From: Alcanivorax sp.
Lineage (GTDB): Bacteria; Pseudomonadota; Gammaproteobacteria; Pseudomonadales; Alcanivoracaceae
Length of the DNA: 64,000 bases
NCBI RefSeq assembly: GCF_002733835.1
Contig: NZ_NVWY01000004.1
Span: 62,001-126,000, forward strand
Reading direction: 5' to 3'
A program made the translations under genes and the position numbers. The notes under the pieces are model-generated. The model saw nothing but the letters and a program-made list of their open reading frames with translations, made no database searches and had not been told where the DNA came from. This document shows positions 53,401 through 62,743 of this stretch, piece by piece; positions within the stretch are counted from its first letter, which is position 1; each line of letters opens with the position of its first letter.

Positions 53401-54149
53401 AAATGCTTGAGAAAATCATTGAAGAAAAGTGGCTAACTGCCCGTGGTGTAATGGGTTTCTGGCCGGCCAACTCGGATATGGATGATATCCAGCTGTACCG
53501 CAACCCGGGTGATGAGCAGCCATTCATGACCCTTCATCACCTGCGCCAGCAGTTGGACCGAAGCAAGAACGACAAGCCGGATTTCTGCCTGAGTGACTTT
53601 ATCGCGCCCAAGGAAACCGGGCTCACCGACTGGCTGGGTGGCTTTGCGGTTACCGCCGGCATTGGTATCGACGAACATGTCGCCCGCTTCGAAGCCGACC
53701 ATGATGACTATTCCGCCATCATGCTCAAGGCACTGGCTGACCGGCTGGCGGAAGCGTTCGCCGAGCGCCTGCACGAAAAAGTGCGCAAGGACTACTGGGG
53801 CTACGCCAGCGATGAGGCACTGAGCAACCAGGACATGATTAGCGAGAAATATCGAGGCATCCGCCCTGCCCCGGGTTACCCGGCGTGCCCGGACCATACA
53901 GAGAAAGCCTTGCTGTGGCAGTTACTGGACCCGGAAACCCATGCCGGCATGACGCTAACCGAAAGCTACGCCATGCTGCCCACTGCGGCTGTATCCGGCT
54001 GGTACTTCTCCCACCCACAGGCCAAGTATTTCGGCACCGGCAAACTGGCAAAGGACCAGATGGACGACTACGCCGCACGCAAAGGCATGACACGCAAGGA
54101 GATCGAACGGATGGTGCCCCACCTGCTGGGCTACATGGACGAGGACTAG
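50448..54149 (+). CDS. metH: Cobalamin-dependent methionine synthase
   Basis: The 1233-residue enzyme (E. coli 1227) has the homocysteine domain with zinc ligands (FGLNCALG and GGCCGTT), the folate domain, the B12 domain with D-V-H-D-I-G-K-N-I (near 760; His is the cobalt ligand) and the AdoMet activation domain ([12 protein letters not shown]). It methylates homocysteine using methyl-tetrahydrofolate. ATG at 50448 follows CCGGAG; upstream in-frame starts would extend through the promoter. Confidence 0.96.
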   Translation: MSQNPRAQLTAQLKERILILDGGMGTMIQRCQFSEEEFRGSQFADWPSDLKGNNDLLSMTQPERIKALHKGYLDAGADIIETNSFNSTSIAMADYDMQDLARDINVAAARVAREAADEASTPDKPRYVAGVLGPTNRTASISPDVNDPGYRNTNFDALVNAYLEALDGLVEGGIDMVLIETIFDTLNAKAAVFAVDQYCYENNLDLPVMISGTITDASGRTLTGQTTEAFYNSLRHARPISFGLNCALGPMELRPYIEELSRISETYVSAHPNAGLPNEMGEYDLDPFTMAKEVRAWAEKGFLNIIGGCCGTTPEHIAAMAEAVEGLAPRQLPDIEVACRLSGLEPCTIAKDSLFVNVGERTNVTGSKRFLRLIKEEDYDAALDVARDQVENGAQIIDINMDEGMLESAECMVKFLNLVASEPEISKVPIMIDSSKWEVIEAGLKCIQGKGVVNSISMKEGEEAFLHQARLLRRYGAAVIVMAFDEEGQADTRERKVEICTRAYKLLTEEVGFPPEDIIFDPNIFAIATGIEEHNNYAVDFIEAVGDIKRTLPHAMISGGVSNVSFSFRGNDTVREAIHAVFLYYAIKNGMDMGIVNPTMLAIYADIPEELRNAVEDVVLNRHEDGTEVLLDLAEKYRGSGGEKAKKEDLAWREWAVEKRLEHALVKGVADYVEEDTELARQNAARPLHVIEGPLMDGMNVVGDLFGEGKMFLPQVVKSARVMKKAVAYLMPFMEKEKEELGTQDEANGKILMATVKGDVHDIGKNIVGVVLQCNGYDVVDLGVMVPCETILEVAKEENVDIIGLSGLITPSLEEMVHVASEMQRLEMDLPLMIGGATTSRIHTAVKIDPAYDKAVVHVADASRAVGVASRLLSKTAKDDFVSELKETYEALRVRRKQQQVDRSLISIDQAREHRFQPDWSDYTPPEPKVKGLKVLDDYPLDDLVQRIDWTPFFRAWELAGKFPKILDDEVVGAEATKLYRDAREMLEKIIEEKWLTARGVMGFWPANSDMDDIQLYRNPGDEQPFMTLHHLRQQLDRSKNDKPDFCLSDFIAPKETGLTDWLGGFAVTAGIGIDEHVARFEADHDDYSAIMLKALADRLAEAFAERLHEKVRKDYWGYASDEALSNQDMISEKYRGIRPAPGYPACPDHTEKALLWQLLDPETHAGMTLTESYAMLPTAAVSGWYFSHPQAKYFGTGKLAKDQMDDYAARKGMTRKEIERMVPHLLGYMDED

Positions 54150-54206
54150 GCCCTCAGGCTGTTCAGAGAAATGCGGGGATCGTTGCCGGAAAGGCGGTTC
54201 CCGCAT

Positions 54207-55004
54207 TCAATCTGCATCCTCAGCAGGAAGCGTAAAGCGCGGCTCCCATACGCTGGCATCAATCACTTCGCGGTAGGCATGCCAGGTGGCATAGCCAAGC
54301 ACCGGAAGCAGCACCACCAGCGCCAGGTAGGCCGTTAACAAGCCCACCAGCAGGCAAACACCAATCAGGCAGGCCCACACAAACAGCGCCGGTTTATTGC
54401 GTAGCACCGCGTTGGTGCTGGTAATCACCCCGGTCACCATGTCCGTCTTGCGATCCATGATCATGGGCAGTGAAAACACGCTGGCGGTGAAAACGATGGC
54501 GCAGAACAAGGCGCCCACACTGCTGCCCACCCCGAAGAACAGCAGTACATTCTCCAGGTGCCACTCATTAACCGGGTAAAAGATATAAATCAGATTCGCC
54601 GCCCGGGCCCACACCAGAAACACCACTACCAGAATCACGGTAAAGGTAAGGGCGTCACCCATGCAGGCCCGCGCCTGCCGTAAACTCTCAAGCAAGCTGG
54701 GCTTGCGCCCTTGCTGCAGCTGGATGCTGATATCGTAGAGATTGAGCGCCAACAGCGGCCCAAGAAAGACAAAGCCGGAAAGCAGGCCCAGATACAGGCC
54801 CATATTACCGAACCACCAAGTGGCGGCACTGATCAGGTAGCTGATGACGAACATGATGCCGCCATACACCAGGCTTGGCCCCGGCGCCGCCCGAAAGTCC
54901 CGCCATCCCTTGCGCAGCCAGCGCAGTGGCGCGCGGGTATCGACCGTGTGGCATGGGGCCACAAACGGGCGAGTGTCTTCTTCCTGATTCGGTGGTTGCT
55001 TCAT
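54207..55004 (-). CDS. DUF2189 membrane protein
   Basis: A 265-residue protein with six hydrophobic helices, including W-R-D-F-R-A-A-P-G-P-S-L-V-Y-G and the G-P-L-L-A-L-N-L-Y-D-I-S-I motif of DUF2189. These are inner-membrane proteins of unknown role, sometimes near cytochrome oxidase genes. It lies 57 bases from the metH stop, convergent with it. Confidence 0.83.
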   Translation of the reverse strand: MKQPPNQEEDTRPFVAPCHTVDTRAPLRWLRKGWRDFRAAPGPSLVYGGIMFVISYLISAATWWFGNMGLYLGLLSGFVFLGPLLALNLYDISIQLQQGRKPSLLESLRQARACMGDALTFTVILVVVFLVWARAANLIYIFYPVNEWHLENVLLFFGVGSSVGALFCAIVFTASVFSLPMIMDRKTDMVTGVITSTNAVLRNKPALFVWACLIGVCLLVGLLTAYLALVVLLPVLGYATWHAYREVIDASVWEPRFTLPAEDAD

Positions 55005-55072
55005 GGAACCTGCCTCTGTGGGACAAGAACAACACGTGAGCCCTGCACTTTTCGCCTTCCAGCCCGATCGTC

Positions 55073-57100
55073 CTAGCTGGCGTTATCGTCATCCATAACC
55101 GGAGCGACATCAAGCTGGCCCTGGGTGGCATCCAGGGTTGCCTGCAGATTGTCCTGCACGCTATGCATGACATCACTGGCAGACCAGATGGCAGGAATGC
55201 CATAGGTCACCGCCAGGCTGGCGGCGGCGTTAGCCGGATCCTGCTCGGCAATCACCAGGCCCGCCGCCTGTACCAGCCAGGGCAGCCATGCGGGTTCCAC
55301 CTGATCCACTACCACGATATCGCCGGGCTGGATCTTGTTCAGGCACCAGGCGCTGCATACCCGCCGGATCGGCCCTTCCGCAGAACCATCAACCAATGGC
55401 AAGCCGCGCAACAATGGGCTGAGGCGCTGCCCGCCGCCGAAACCATAACCCACCTGATCCATCTTCCAGTCCGGTGCGCCTTGCAAGCCATCATCCAGAT
55501 AACGGAGTTTACGGTCACCAATGACCTCTCTGCCTGCACTGGCTGGCAGCTTTTGCCCCATCCACAGCTGCCAGAGCTCATCAAAATACAGGAAATAGAT
55601 ATCATCCGGGTGCTGCAGCATGCCCTGCTCGACCACGATAGCCCCCATGGAACGCAGCAGACGGCGAAGACGGTTGCCGATGGCAAAACGCAGGCCCCGT
55701 GCCGTACGCGCCATACGCAACGCATTGGCGTCCTGCTCACTCGGTTGAGCCAGTTGCCCGTCGCTGACTATCCCCGGTTGTTGCAAGCCATTCAGGGTAG
55801 CCGCCTGGGCCGGGCCTTCATTTAATGGCGCGTGCACCGGGTCGGCACCTGGGCGCAGCGAGGTCTCTCGCACCACCTCAAGATCCCCCCGGGCCAATGC
55901 TTCCACTGCCTGCAATTCAGCGGGGGTGACCAGCAGCGCTAGCGGTAACGGCGCCCCATAGCGAGGCAGGGCATCGGCGAGGGTCAGATAGGCAAGCTCA
56001 CCGTCCACCCGACTGAGCGCCTCTCCCATGGCATCCAGTCGCATAAAAGCCCGCCATAGCGCTTCACGGGTAACGTCCGGCTCTTTCCAGTGGAGAATAT
56101 CCAGGGACAACTGCGTCAGCATCCACCGGTGGCGCCACTGGGTAACGGTGTCGGCAAGGCGCGAACGCAAGCGCACTGGTGTTGCCTCATCATGGACTTC
56201 AAGCTGCTGCCAGGCCGGGGGCACAAAGCGTGCTGCGCCTTTGTGTTGTTGCTGGAGTTCGCGAAAAAACGCGCAATTGGTATAGATGTGGCTGTGCTGG
56301 CGCCGATAAGGCTCGACCTTGGCCAAACGGCTCCAGCCGGCCTGTTCGACCAGCGGCTCCCAGAAAGCTGCTTTCAGCCAACGGCCCGCGAGGGTGTACC
56401 ACAGCGGCGTTTCTACCTGATTAAACAGCCCTACTCCGGCACGTCGCGTCCAGGCTTCCTTGGGTTCGGGGAGCGAGCCCACCGGCAACGTCTGCAATAG
56501 CCACAGCTGTTCGCCATCAAACACCCACTCACCGGCTTGGGGACGGTCAAAATTTTGTTTGAGCCTGGTGTGGAGTTGTCGCAGCTGGGATTCATCAACC
56601 TGTTGGCTTAGTGGCAGTGCGGCCTGCGACGCATGCACCAGTCGCCCGCTGTCATCGAAAATCAATCGCTGACGTTCATTGCTGCCCTCCACCACGCCCT
56701 CCACCACCATGTGTGGCAGGTCCTGGCGTAGCGGGTGGCGGGTGAACAACACCCCGGCAGCCTGTTGCCGCGGCAGTGCCTGGATCACCACATGGTCCGG
56801 GCCAGGCTCGCGATCGAAAATGCTCCGCAATGCCGCCGCCAGTGATTCATCCGAATCCAGATTCAACAGGCTTTCCCGGCGTGAATCCGCATTCATGGGC
56901 CCCTGTTGAAGCACCCAATAACGGTCATCGGTAAACATGCGCGGCAAGGCGCGTAATTGGTGAGTCAGCGACGCGGCAGAACTGTCTGCCACCACGCTGC
57001 GGTCAATGCGCCAGCTGGGCGGGATTGGTAACCCCATGGCAGCCCAGCGCTGCAGATTTTCGCCACCCTCAACATCGGCAGTCAGTACTTCAATGCTCAT
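55073..57100 (-). CDS. Degenerate PEP-synthase-like protein (catalytic residues lost)
   Basis: The 675-residue protein looks like PEP synthase/PPDK: an ATP-grasp-like N-terminus (GLPIPPSW, then GVLFTRHP at about 115) and a C-terminal PEP-utilising mobile domain (GDIVVVDQVEPAWLPWLV...GIPAIW). The G-G-K near the start is G-G-E, and the position of the catalytic His in S-H-A-A is Ala (about 625; NAAASLAVTYGIPA). So it probably cannot transfer phosphate and may be a regulatory or repurposed relative. ATG at 57100. Confidence 0.75.
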   Translation of the reverse strand: MSIEVLTADVEGGENLQRWAAMGLPIPPSWRIDRSVVADSSAASLTHQLRALPRMFTDDRYWVLQQGPMNADSRRESLLNLDSDESLAAALRSIFDREPGPDHVVIQALPRQQAAGVLFTRHPLRQDLPHMVVEGVVEGSNERQRLIFDDSGRLVHASQAALPLSQQVDESQLRQLHTRLKQNFDRPQAGEWVFDGEQLWLLQTLPVGSLPEPKEAWTRRAGVGLFNQVETPLWYTLAGRWLKAAFWEPLVEQAGWSRLAKVEPYRRQHSHIYTNCAFFRELQQQHKGAARFVPPAWQQLEVHDEATPVRLRSRLADTVTQWRHRWMLTQLSLDILHWKEPDVTREALWRAFMRLDAMGEALSRVDGELAYLTLADALPRYGAPLPLALLVTPAELQAVEALARGDLEVVRETSLRPGADPVHAPLNEGPAQAATLNGLQQPGIVSDGQLAQPSEQDANALRMARTARGLRFAIGNRLRRLLRSMGAIVVEQGMLQHPDDIYFLYFDELWQLWMGQKLPASAGREVIGDRKLRYLDDGLQGAPDWKMDQVGYGFGGGQRLSPLLRGLPLVDGSAEGPIRRVCSAWCLNKIQPGDIVVVDQVEPAWLPWLVQAAGLVIAEQDPANAAASLAVTYGIPAIWSASDVMHSVQDNLQATLDATQGQLDVAPVMDDDNAS

Positions 57101-57151
57101 GAGCCGTTTCTTATTGGTCGAAATTGGTCTGTTATATACGCGGCGGATTCT

Positions 57152-57901
57152 TTAGCGCCACCCCTGCGGCGCAAGCCGTCGCACACCCCACAGGCCCAGC
57201 CTGTACAAGACCGGCGTGAGCAGCAATGCCCCCAGAGCGATTACCGCCGCGATCCCGCCAAACAATACCGGGGCCTTCATCAGCGTACTCATCAGTGAGT
57301 CTTGCCAATAGAAAAACCATTGATGGTCAGCGGGGAAAATCCATAGATGAAACTGATAAAAAACCTGGGTCGGGCCGGCAATCAGGAACCACGCTAACAC
57401 AGCCCCCACAGTGAAAACAGTAATGCCAAGCCGCCAGCGCATGGGTGGTGCTTTAAGCCAGACGCAAAGCCAGGCGAGCGGCAACCACAAGGCCAACAAC
57501 ACCCAGAAGAGCACACGCCCCAGATCAATAAAATCGGCCACGTCCTGAAGATGCTGCACTTCAGCATTGTGCAGTAACGGGCGTGGATTCTTCCCCGGTG
57601 GCTGGTAATAAATATCAGCCAATCCCGCCCCGCTGTTATGCACGGCATCACGAATTTGCTCAAATGCCTGCCAGTGTTGCTCGGGGGGCAATTGTTCAAA
57701 CCCGGATTTAAAGCGATTCTGAGGGCCATAAATTTGTATATGTTGGCCAATATCCAGTTGTTGATACCAGAAGCGGTAGCCATAGTTCGACTGGCTATAA
57801 AATGCCCAACACAGCGTCACAGCCAAAGAAACAACAATGACAACATAAAAGAACCACACTAAAGTGGCCGCGACCTGGCTTGGTTGAGCCGTTTTTTTCA
57901 T
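57152..57901 (-). CDS. DUF1461 membrane protein (Lit-like lipoprotein transacylase family)
   Basis: A 249-residue protein with four helices and extracytoplasmic segments Y-G-P-Q-N-R-F-K, L-H-N-A-E-V-Q-H-L-Q-D-V and F-H-L-W-I-F-P, which fit DUF1461/TIGR01906, the family of Lit, an enzyme moving an acyl chain within lipoproteins. Activity is inferred from family only. It overlaps nothing; the next gene rightward is a lipoprotein. Confidence 0.7.
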   Translation of the reverse strand: MKKTAQPSQVAATLVWFFYVVIVVSLAVTLCWAFYSQSNYGYRFWYQQLDIGQHIQIYGPQNRFKSGFEQLPPEQHWQAFEQIRDAVHNSGAGLADIYYQPPGKNPRPLLHNAEVQHLQDVADFIDLGRVLFWVLLALWLPLAWLCVWLKAPPMRWRLGITVFTVGAVLAWFLIAGPTQVFYQFHLWIFPADHQWFFYWQDSLMSTLMKAPVLFGGIAAVIALGALLLTPVLYRLGLWGVRRLAPQGWR

Positions 57902-57948
57902 AACACCCTCACAGTAATAACAGAATAATAAACAGAGGACGTAGCCAC

Positions 57949-59631
57949 ATGCGACCGCTCTTCATGTCGATAGCCCTGCTGACGGGCTTTTTTGTGTTAT
58001 CGGGTTGTACCACCACCCTGCCTCAAACCAATGCGCCGCGCACGATCCAGGCGCAAAAACAGGATTATTACCAGGTGCGCATCCCGACCCGGGACGGCAA
58101 AAAACTGGCAGCCACCGTCTACCAGCCTGAGCTTCAGGCCGGGGAAAGCGCCCCGTTGATTATCGCCACTCACGGTTTTGGTGGCTTCCGCGCGAAGCGC
58201 CCCATGTCAATTTACGGCAAATCCATCCTCACCGGTGAAGCCGCCATCGCGGCGTGGAAAGCCGGTTACTGGGTGGTCTTCTACGACCAGCGGGGCTGGG
58301 GGCAGTCCGATGGCCACGTGCACATGATGGACCCGGACTTTGAAGTCGCGGATCTCAGTAATGTGATCGACTGGTCACTGGGCCACCTTCCCGGCGTCAA
58401 ACGTATGCCTGACGGTCAGCCCGCCATCGGCATGATTGGCGAGTCTTACGGTGCCGGCTTGCAGACGCTGGCCGCCTTCACCGAACCGCGCCTGCAGGCG
58501 CTCGTGCCGCTCACCGGTTGGCACGACATGAACAGTATTGCTCCGAACGGCGAGTTTCGCAGCGCCTGGGGCGCTGTTTTGCTGGGCGTTGGAGGCATTA
58601 ACAGTGGCTTCGATGTGGGCGTGATGTTTTCGGACCCGTGGCGCAGCGCCTTCGATGGCACCGTCAACCAGGATCTGAAGGACCTGATGTACCAGCGCAG
58701 CCCCGCCGCTTTTTGTGACCAGGGCAAATCGCCACACGCCGATGCCCTGTTTATTCAGGGGTTCACCGACACCATGTTTCCGTTCCAGCAGGCAGAGCGC
58801 AACTATGAGTGCTGGCAGGAACAAGGGCGCGATGCCCGTATCATCGGCATGCAGGCAGGCCACGTTATGCCCTGGCCCATGCAGCAATGGCGTGGCTGGC
58901 TGCCCTTCTATCAGACCGACGACATGGTGCACTGCGGTGATTACAGTGAAACGGCAGTGGATACCATCCTGAACTGGTGGGATGAAAAGCTGCAGGCCGG
59001 CGAGAGCCGCGTGCCACAGTATTGCATCAATGTCACTGAAGACCGCGGTATCGCCCTGGATGAGGGGCTGCCGGTCAACAGCACGCAGTACGCTCTGCCC
59101 CGCACCAAGGTGACCGTACCACTGGCCGGCGCTTTTGAATGGCTTATGGTCGGCGTAGATACCGGCACGGACCTGTTCCGTGCCATGTGGCCCGGCGCCG
59201 ATTTGCGTGACATGAAGCCCAATGGCGGCTTTGGGCGCCCCAAGTTCGTGCCCATGTATATCGCCCGTGGTGATGACGAAGTCTTGCTCGGCAAGCCGCG
59301 CATTGAACTTAATCTGGGAGGGACTTCCGGCGGGAAAAGCATGCCCGTTTTTGTGGGCCTGGGGATTCAACATGCCAACCGGCGCCGGGTCCATGTGGCC
59401 AGTGAACAGCTCACGCCTCTGCCGGAGAAAGGCATTTATGAACTGGAATTACCTGCGGTCAGCCAACCACTGAAAGCTGGCGATCGTATCGGATTGGTGA
59501 TCTACGGGTTCACCTCCCAGTTCCCGCTGAATTCTGCGTTTCTCGCACGCAATGCCAGCATCAAAGGGGATGTCTGGCTGCCGATCACCCGCGAAGACGT
59601 TCTCTCGCTGAAGCCGGATCGCTCATTCTGA
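57949..59631 (+). CDS. Lipoprotein alpha/beta-hydrolase (X-Pro dipeptidyl-peptidase S15 / CocE-like)
   Basis: The 560-residue protein has a lipobox L-S-G-C at about 17-20 (FVLSGCTTT), an S15-type core with nucleophile G-E-S-Y-G-A-G, and a late H-V-M-P-W-P that could carry the His. It may cleave ester or peptide substrates at the cell surface. ATG at 57949 follows GAGG. Adjacent Lit-like gene on the other strand may be related. Confidence 0.8.
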   Translation: MRPLFMSIALLTGFFVLSGCTTTLPQTNAPRTIQAQKQDYYQVRIPTRDGKKLAATVYQPELQAGESAPLIIATHGFGGFRAKRPMSIYGKSILTGEAAIAAWKAGYWVVFYDQRGWGQSDGHVHMMDPDFEVADLSNVIDWSLGHLPGVKRMPDGQPAIGMIGESYGAGLQTLAAFTEPRLQALVPLTGWHDMNSIAPNGEFRSAWGAVLLGVGGINSGFDVGVMFSDPWRSAFDGTVNQDLKDLMYQRSPAAFCDQGKSPHADALFIQGFTDTMFPFQQAERNYECWQEQGRDARIIGMQAGHVMPWPMQQWRGWLPFYQTDDMVHCGDYSETAVDTILNWWDEKLQAGESRVPQYCINVTEDRGIALDEGLPVNSTQYALPRTKVTVPLAGAFEWLMVGVDTGTDLFRAMWPGADLRDMKPNGGFGRPKFVPMYIARGDDEVLLGKPRIELNLGGTSGGKSMPVFVGLGIQHANRRRVHVASEQLTPLPEKGIYELELPAVSQPLKAGDRIGLVIYGFTSQFPLNSAFLARNASIKGDVWLPITREDVLSLKPDRSF

Positions 59632-60906
59632 TACCGGCTCACTGACTGCGTAAGGCACGGCAGCGCTTCGCTGCTGTGCAAAGGCCCCCGCCTCCATGCC
59701 GTGCAGGCCTTCGTCAAAATACAGGCTGACCGTAAAGCGCAATTCCTGCGGCTCCGGCCAGCCTTGCAGGGAGTAACCCAGGTTGGGTAACTGACCGGTG
59801 AACTGCTCCGGCTCTACCTTGAGGTCACGGTCATCTTCATAGATCAATTCCACCCGCGTCTTCAGTAGTTCATCCGGTACCGTCATGGCTGTCAGCAGTG
59901 AAAACTGTTTGCGGCTGTCAAAGAGAATCCAGTTTTCTTCCATGCTGATTTGCTGGCCGGCAAAAGCCTGATCATCAACATCCTTCTTTCCGTCAACCGT
60001 AACCGGGTTATCCGCGAACCGGGCGGTATAGACCTTTGCCCCGATCTGCCCATTACCGTCAACGGTCACCGCCACTTCCGGGTCCTTGAGGGTGGCGCGA
60101 TACAGCTCCGGGATGCGCGCAAAGGTATGCGCTTCGTAATGGGCGGCATAACGCATGGCCTGAACCTGAATCGTCATCACCGGGATACCGGCCAGCACCA
60201 CCTTGGTACGTAAATGCATGACTGATCGAATTGGGCCGATCAAATGCCCAACCTGTTTGGGGCGCAGGTTATGATTATCCAGTGACATCCGGGTAAAGCG
60301 CGAGAGCACCCCGGCGCTCATGCGCATTTTCAGGGTATCAATGATGGAGCCCTCCCCCTGGTAGCCCTGATAACCGAGATAGAGCCAGTTCAGTTCGTTT
60401 TCCGGCTCCACGTTCAGCTCATAAAGCGCCGTGCGCGTCATGCCACTATCGACGTCGTGGGCGACGTAATAATCCTGGCTGCGCTGTCTACTGCCTTCGA
60501 CCAGATAGAAATGGCAATTATTCGCCACCGCGATATCGGCAACGATAGTTCCCCGGGCGGGACGAAGCGTAGCTGGTGCCTGCGGGCCCGCATCCGTGAG
60601 CATCATCAAAAGCTGATCTGCCGCATCCAGATGCCCGGCTTCGCCGATCATGGCGAATTGACTCCCCTCAAACCACACCATGCCGTGCTCATCCAGCTCA
60701 TCGAACTGGTAAGGCACCGGCACAAAACGGCCCTGCTCTACCCGCATGACCGAGAGGGAATCCAGCGTTTTACCCTGGGCGCCGGGAACGTCCTGCCCGG
60801 AGAGTTTAACCACCCGGCCACGATCCAGTGGATCAAAGCGGCATTCTGCCTGGGCGGTCAGTGCCGGAATAAAAAGGCCGAGCGCCAGAAACAGGCGTAG
60901 GGTCAT
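59623..60906 (-). CDS. Exported hypothetical protein next to the T2SS genes
   Basis: The 427-residue product has a signal peptide (MTLRLFLALGLFIPALTAQA, cut before ECRF) and a long beta-rich body with two cysteines (ECRF and NNCHF). I do not recognise the family. ATG at 60906 is preferred over in-frame upstream starts that would add 29 residues before the signal. It overlaps the previous gene's end by 9 bases, convergent, and follows gspM by 40 bases, so it may belong to the secretion operon. Confidence 0.65.
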   Translation of the reverse strand: MTLRLFLALGLFIPALTAQAECRFDPLDRGRVVKLSGQDVPGAQGKTLDSLSVMRVEQGRFVPVPYQFDELDEHGMVWFEGSQFAMIGEAGHLDAADQLLMMLTDAGPQAPATLRPARGTIVADIAVANNCHFYLVEGSRQRSQDYYVAHDVDSGMTRTALYELNVEPENELNWLYLGYQGYQGEGSIIDTLKMRMSAGVLSRFTRMSLDNHNLRPKQVGHLIGPIRSVMHLRTKVVLAGIPVMTIQVQAMRYAAHYEAHTFARIPELYRATLKDPEVAVTVDGNGQIGAKVYTARFADNPVTVDGKKDVDDQAFAGQQISMEENWILFDSRKQFSLLTAMTVPDELLKTRVELIYEDDRDLKVEPEQFTGQLPNLGYSLQGWPEPQELRFTVSLYFDEGLHGMEAGAFAQQRSAAVPYAVSEPVSE

Positions 60907-60946
60907 AGTAATGGTTGCTACCTGGTTGTTTATGCTTGTGTGGCGA

Positions 60947-61465
60947 CTACTTTTGTAGCGTCGCTCGCACCGTGGCGGTACCCGGTTTCTCACCCGGCGT
61001 CATTTCCAGATTGGTCAACTGCACGCCCTCTTGCTGGAGGGATTGCAGCCAGAGCACCGTTTGTGAGGCCACCTGATCTTCCATCTGGATTCGTACCGCC
61101 CGATTGCCATCGGGAGAAAACCCTTTCAATGTCAGGCCAAACTGGTCGGCGCTGCGACTCACATTGCCGGTCCAGTTTCCGGTCGGCCTGGCTGTTGATG
61201 TATCGCCTCGCTGGGCGGCGCTAACAGCGCTGCGGTTATCCTGGATCCACTGCAGTGTTTGCTGATTGGTGACAAAGCGATTCCTGGCCTGGTCCCGCGC
61301 TGCCACCGAAGGCGCCCAGATCAACCAGTACAGCACCACCAGAAAAGCCACGGCAGCCAACACCTGCAAGACGCGTTGTTCACGGGGTTCCCGGCTTTCA
61401 TACCAATTCACGGCCTGGTCGCGCCGTTGTGCCGCCAGTTTTTTCAGTTCCGCCGTATTACTCAT
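60947..61465 (-). CDS. gspM: Type II secretion system protein M
   Basis: The 172-residue protein has a cytoplasmic tail with W-Y-E-S-R-E-P-R-E-Q, one helix (VLQVLAAVAFLVVLYWLIWAP) and a ferredoxin-like periplasmic domain (LQSLQQEGVQLTNLEMTP). It forms the inner-membrane platform with GspL. Start overlaps the gspL stop (ATGA). Confidence 0.9.
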   Translation of the reverse strand: MSNTAELKKLAAQRRDQAVNWYESREPREQRVLQVLAAVAFLVVLYWLIWAPSVAARDQARNRFVTNQQTLQWIQDNRSAVSAAQRGDTSTARPTGNWTGNVSRSADQFGLTLKGFSPDGNRAVRIQMEDQVASQTVLWLQSLQQEGVQLTNLEMTPGEKPGTATVRATLQK

Positions 61466-62601
61466 CCTGGCTGCTCCACCTTGATACGAGCGCTGACGCC
61501 CTGGGCACCATTGCGATAGTTGGCAATCGAGGCTCTCGCGCCCTGCTTCTTCAACGCATTCTGAAGCTGTTCCAGCTGGGCATAATCCTTGGCGCCCACA
61601 TCCAGCAGCAAGGTGTTATCGCGCTGATCATACTGAAGCCGCTTGGGCTCAACCTTTATCTCTTTCAACACTTGCGCCACCGGCCCCAGAAGCGGAAAAA
61701 AACGGGCCTGCCCGCCTTCACTGCTACTTCCCAGGCGGGAAAGCCGCCCCTGGAATTGGCGGCTCAGGGCCGTGGTCGCCTTGTCGCCGGGAAACAGCTG
61801 CTCGTAAAGGGCTTTGGCATCGGCAAAGGCCGCCTGCGCAGCCTGCTCATAACGCCACTGTTGTACCCAGATCGCCACCAGGGCCAACACAAACACAGCT
61901 GCGGCCAGAATGCTGACGGGCTTCCAGGGCGCAAACGCCGTGTTGCTACCCTTTTTTTGTTTCGGTGCATACGGGCCGGTCAGCAGTTCCTGGCCAGCGC
62001 CACCGCGCAGTGCATCCAGAAACGCCGCAGTGCCGGATAAAACGGTGGCGTCGGCAAGGCTGTCACCAAATAGCGCCTGCATGCCGTCACGCTGGTCGGC
62101 ATCCACCACCAGACAACGGTCCCGGTCTGCCATTAATAGCACCTGCCCACCATCCAGTTCCGCAATCAGAGGAGCCTGGCCCTGTAACCGTTCGGCATCT
62201 ACCTGAAGCGAGCCGAGTACAGCTCCCTGCTCAGCAGCCCACTGTTCAAGCTGGCTGATCAACTCACGGGCGATGGCGGTCACTTCGTAGTCGTCCCCTG
62301 CCCCTTTGCGTGAGACAAACCAAAGCGATTCCGGGCTGTCCAGCATCTGCTCTTCGAGCAGATACGGCAGAACACGCTGTAAATGGCGCGCCTGCTTGCG
62401 AGTCAGGGAAACATGGGTTAGCCGGGCAAAGGCCACGCTGATAATGACATGGAGGGTCTGGCCGGCACACTGTTCCAGCGCATCACGCAGGCTAATGGCC
62501 TGTACGTCATCGGTTGCGTTGCGCTGCAACAGCACCGGAATTTCAAGATCCGGCTCTGTTCCCCCTGCACCGCTTAAATAAATCAGTGGAGCATCTGCCA
62601 C
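61462..62601 (-). CDS. gspL: Type II secretion system protein L
   Basis: A 379-residue protein with an actin-like cytoplasmic domain (LPYLLEEQMLDSPESLWFVS), one helix (PVSILAAAVFVLALVAIWVQ near 220-240) and a periplasmic domain. It links the GspE ATPase to the platform. Confidence 0.9.
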   Translation of the reverse strand: MADAPLIYLSGAGGTEPDLEIPVLLQRNATDDVQAISLRDALEQCAGQTLHVIISVAFARLTHVSLTRKQARHLQRVLPYLLEEQMLDSPESLWFVSRKGAGDDYEVTAIARELISQLEQWAAEQGAVLGSLQVDAERLQGQAPLIAELDGGQVLLMADRDRCLVVDADQRDGMQALFGDSLADATVLSGTAAFLDALRGGAGQELLTGPYAPKQKKGSNTAFAPWKPVSILAAAVFVLALVAIWVQQWRYEQAAQAAFADAKALYEQLFPGDKATTALSRQFQGRLSRLGSSSEGGQARFFPLLGPVAQVLKEIKVEPKRLQYDQRDNTLLLDVGAKDYAQLEQLQNALKKQGARASIANYRNGAQGVSARIKVEQPG

Positions 62602-62710
62602 GCTGCTGTGTCCTTTCGTTGTTATCTGCGTTGTTATTACTGCATGTGCCGCTGGCTCAGTGTACCAAGGCGAGCATCATTCCACAGTGTCGTTACTGAC
62701 CATTGCGCCT

Positions 62711-62743
62711 ACTGGGCATCTTACTGGGCATCTTACTGGGCAT
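62711..62743. repeat. 12-bp tandem repeat at the gspK stop
   Basis: The unit ACTGGGCATCTT occurs 2.75 times. On the minus strand it runs from the last codons of gspK through its stop into the spacer before gspL. Copy-number change here would be a multiple of 12, and the first copy holds the stop, so the protein would not change. Confidence 0.7.
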
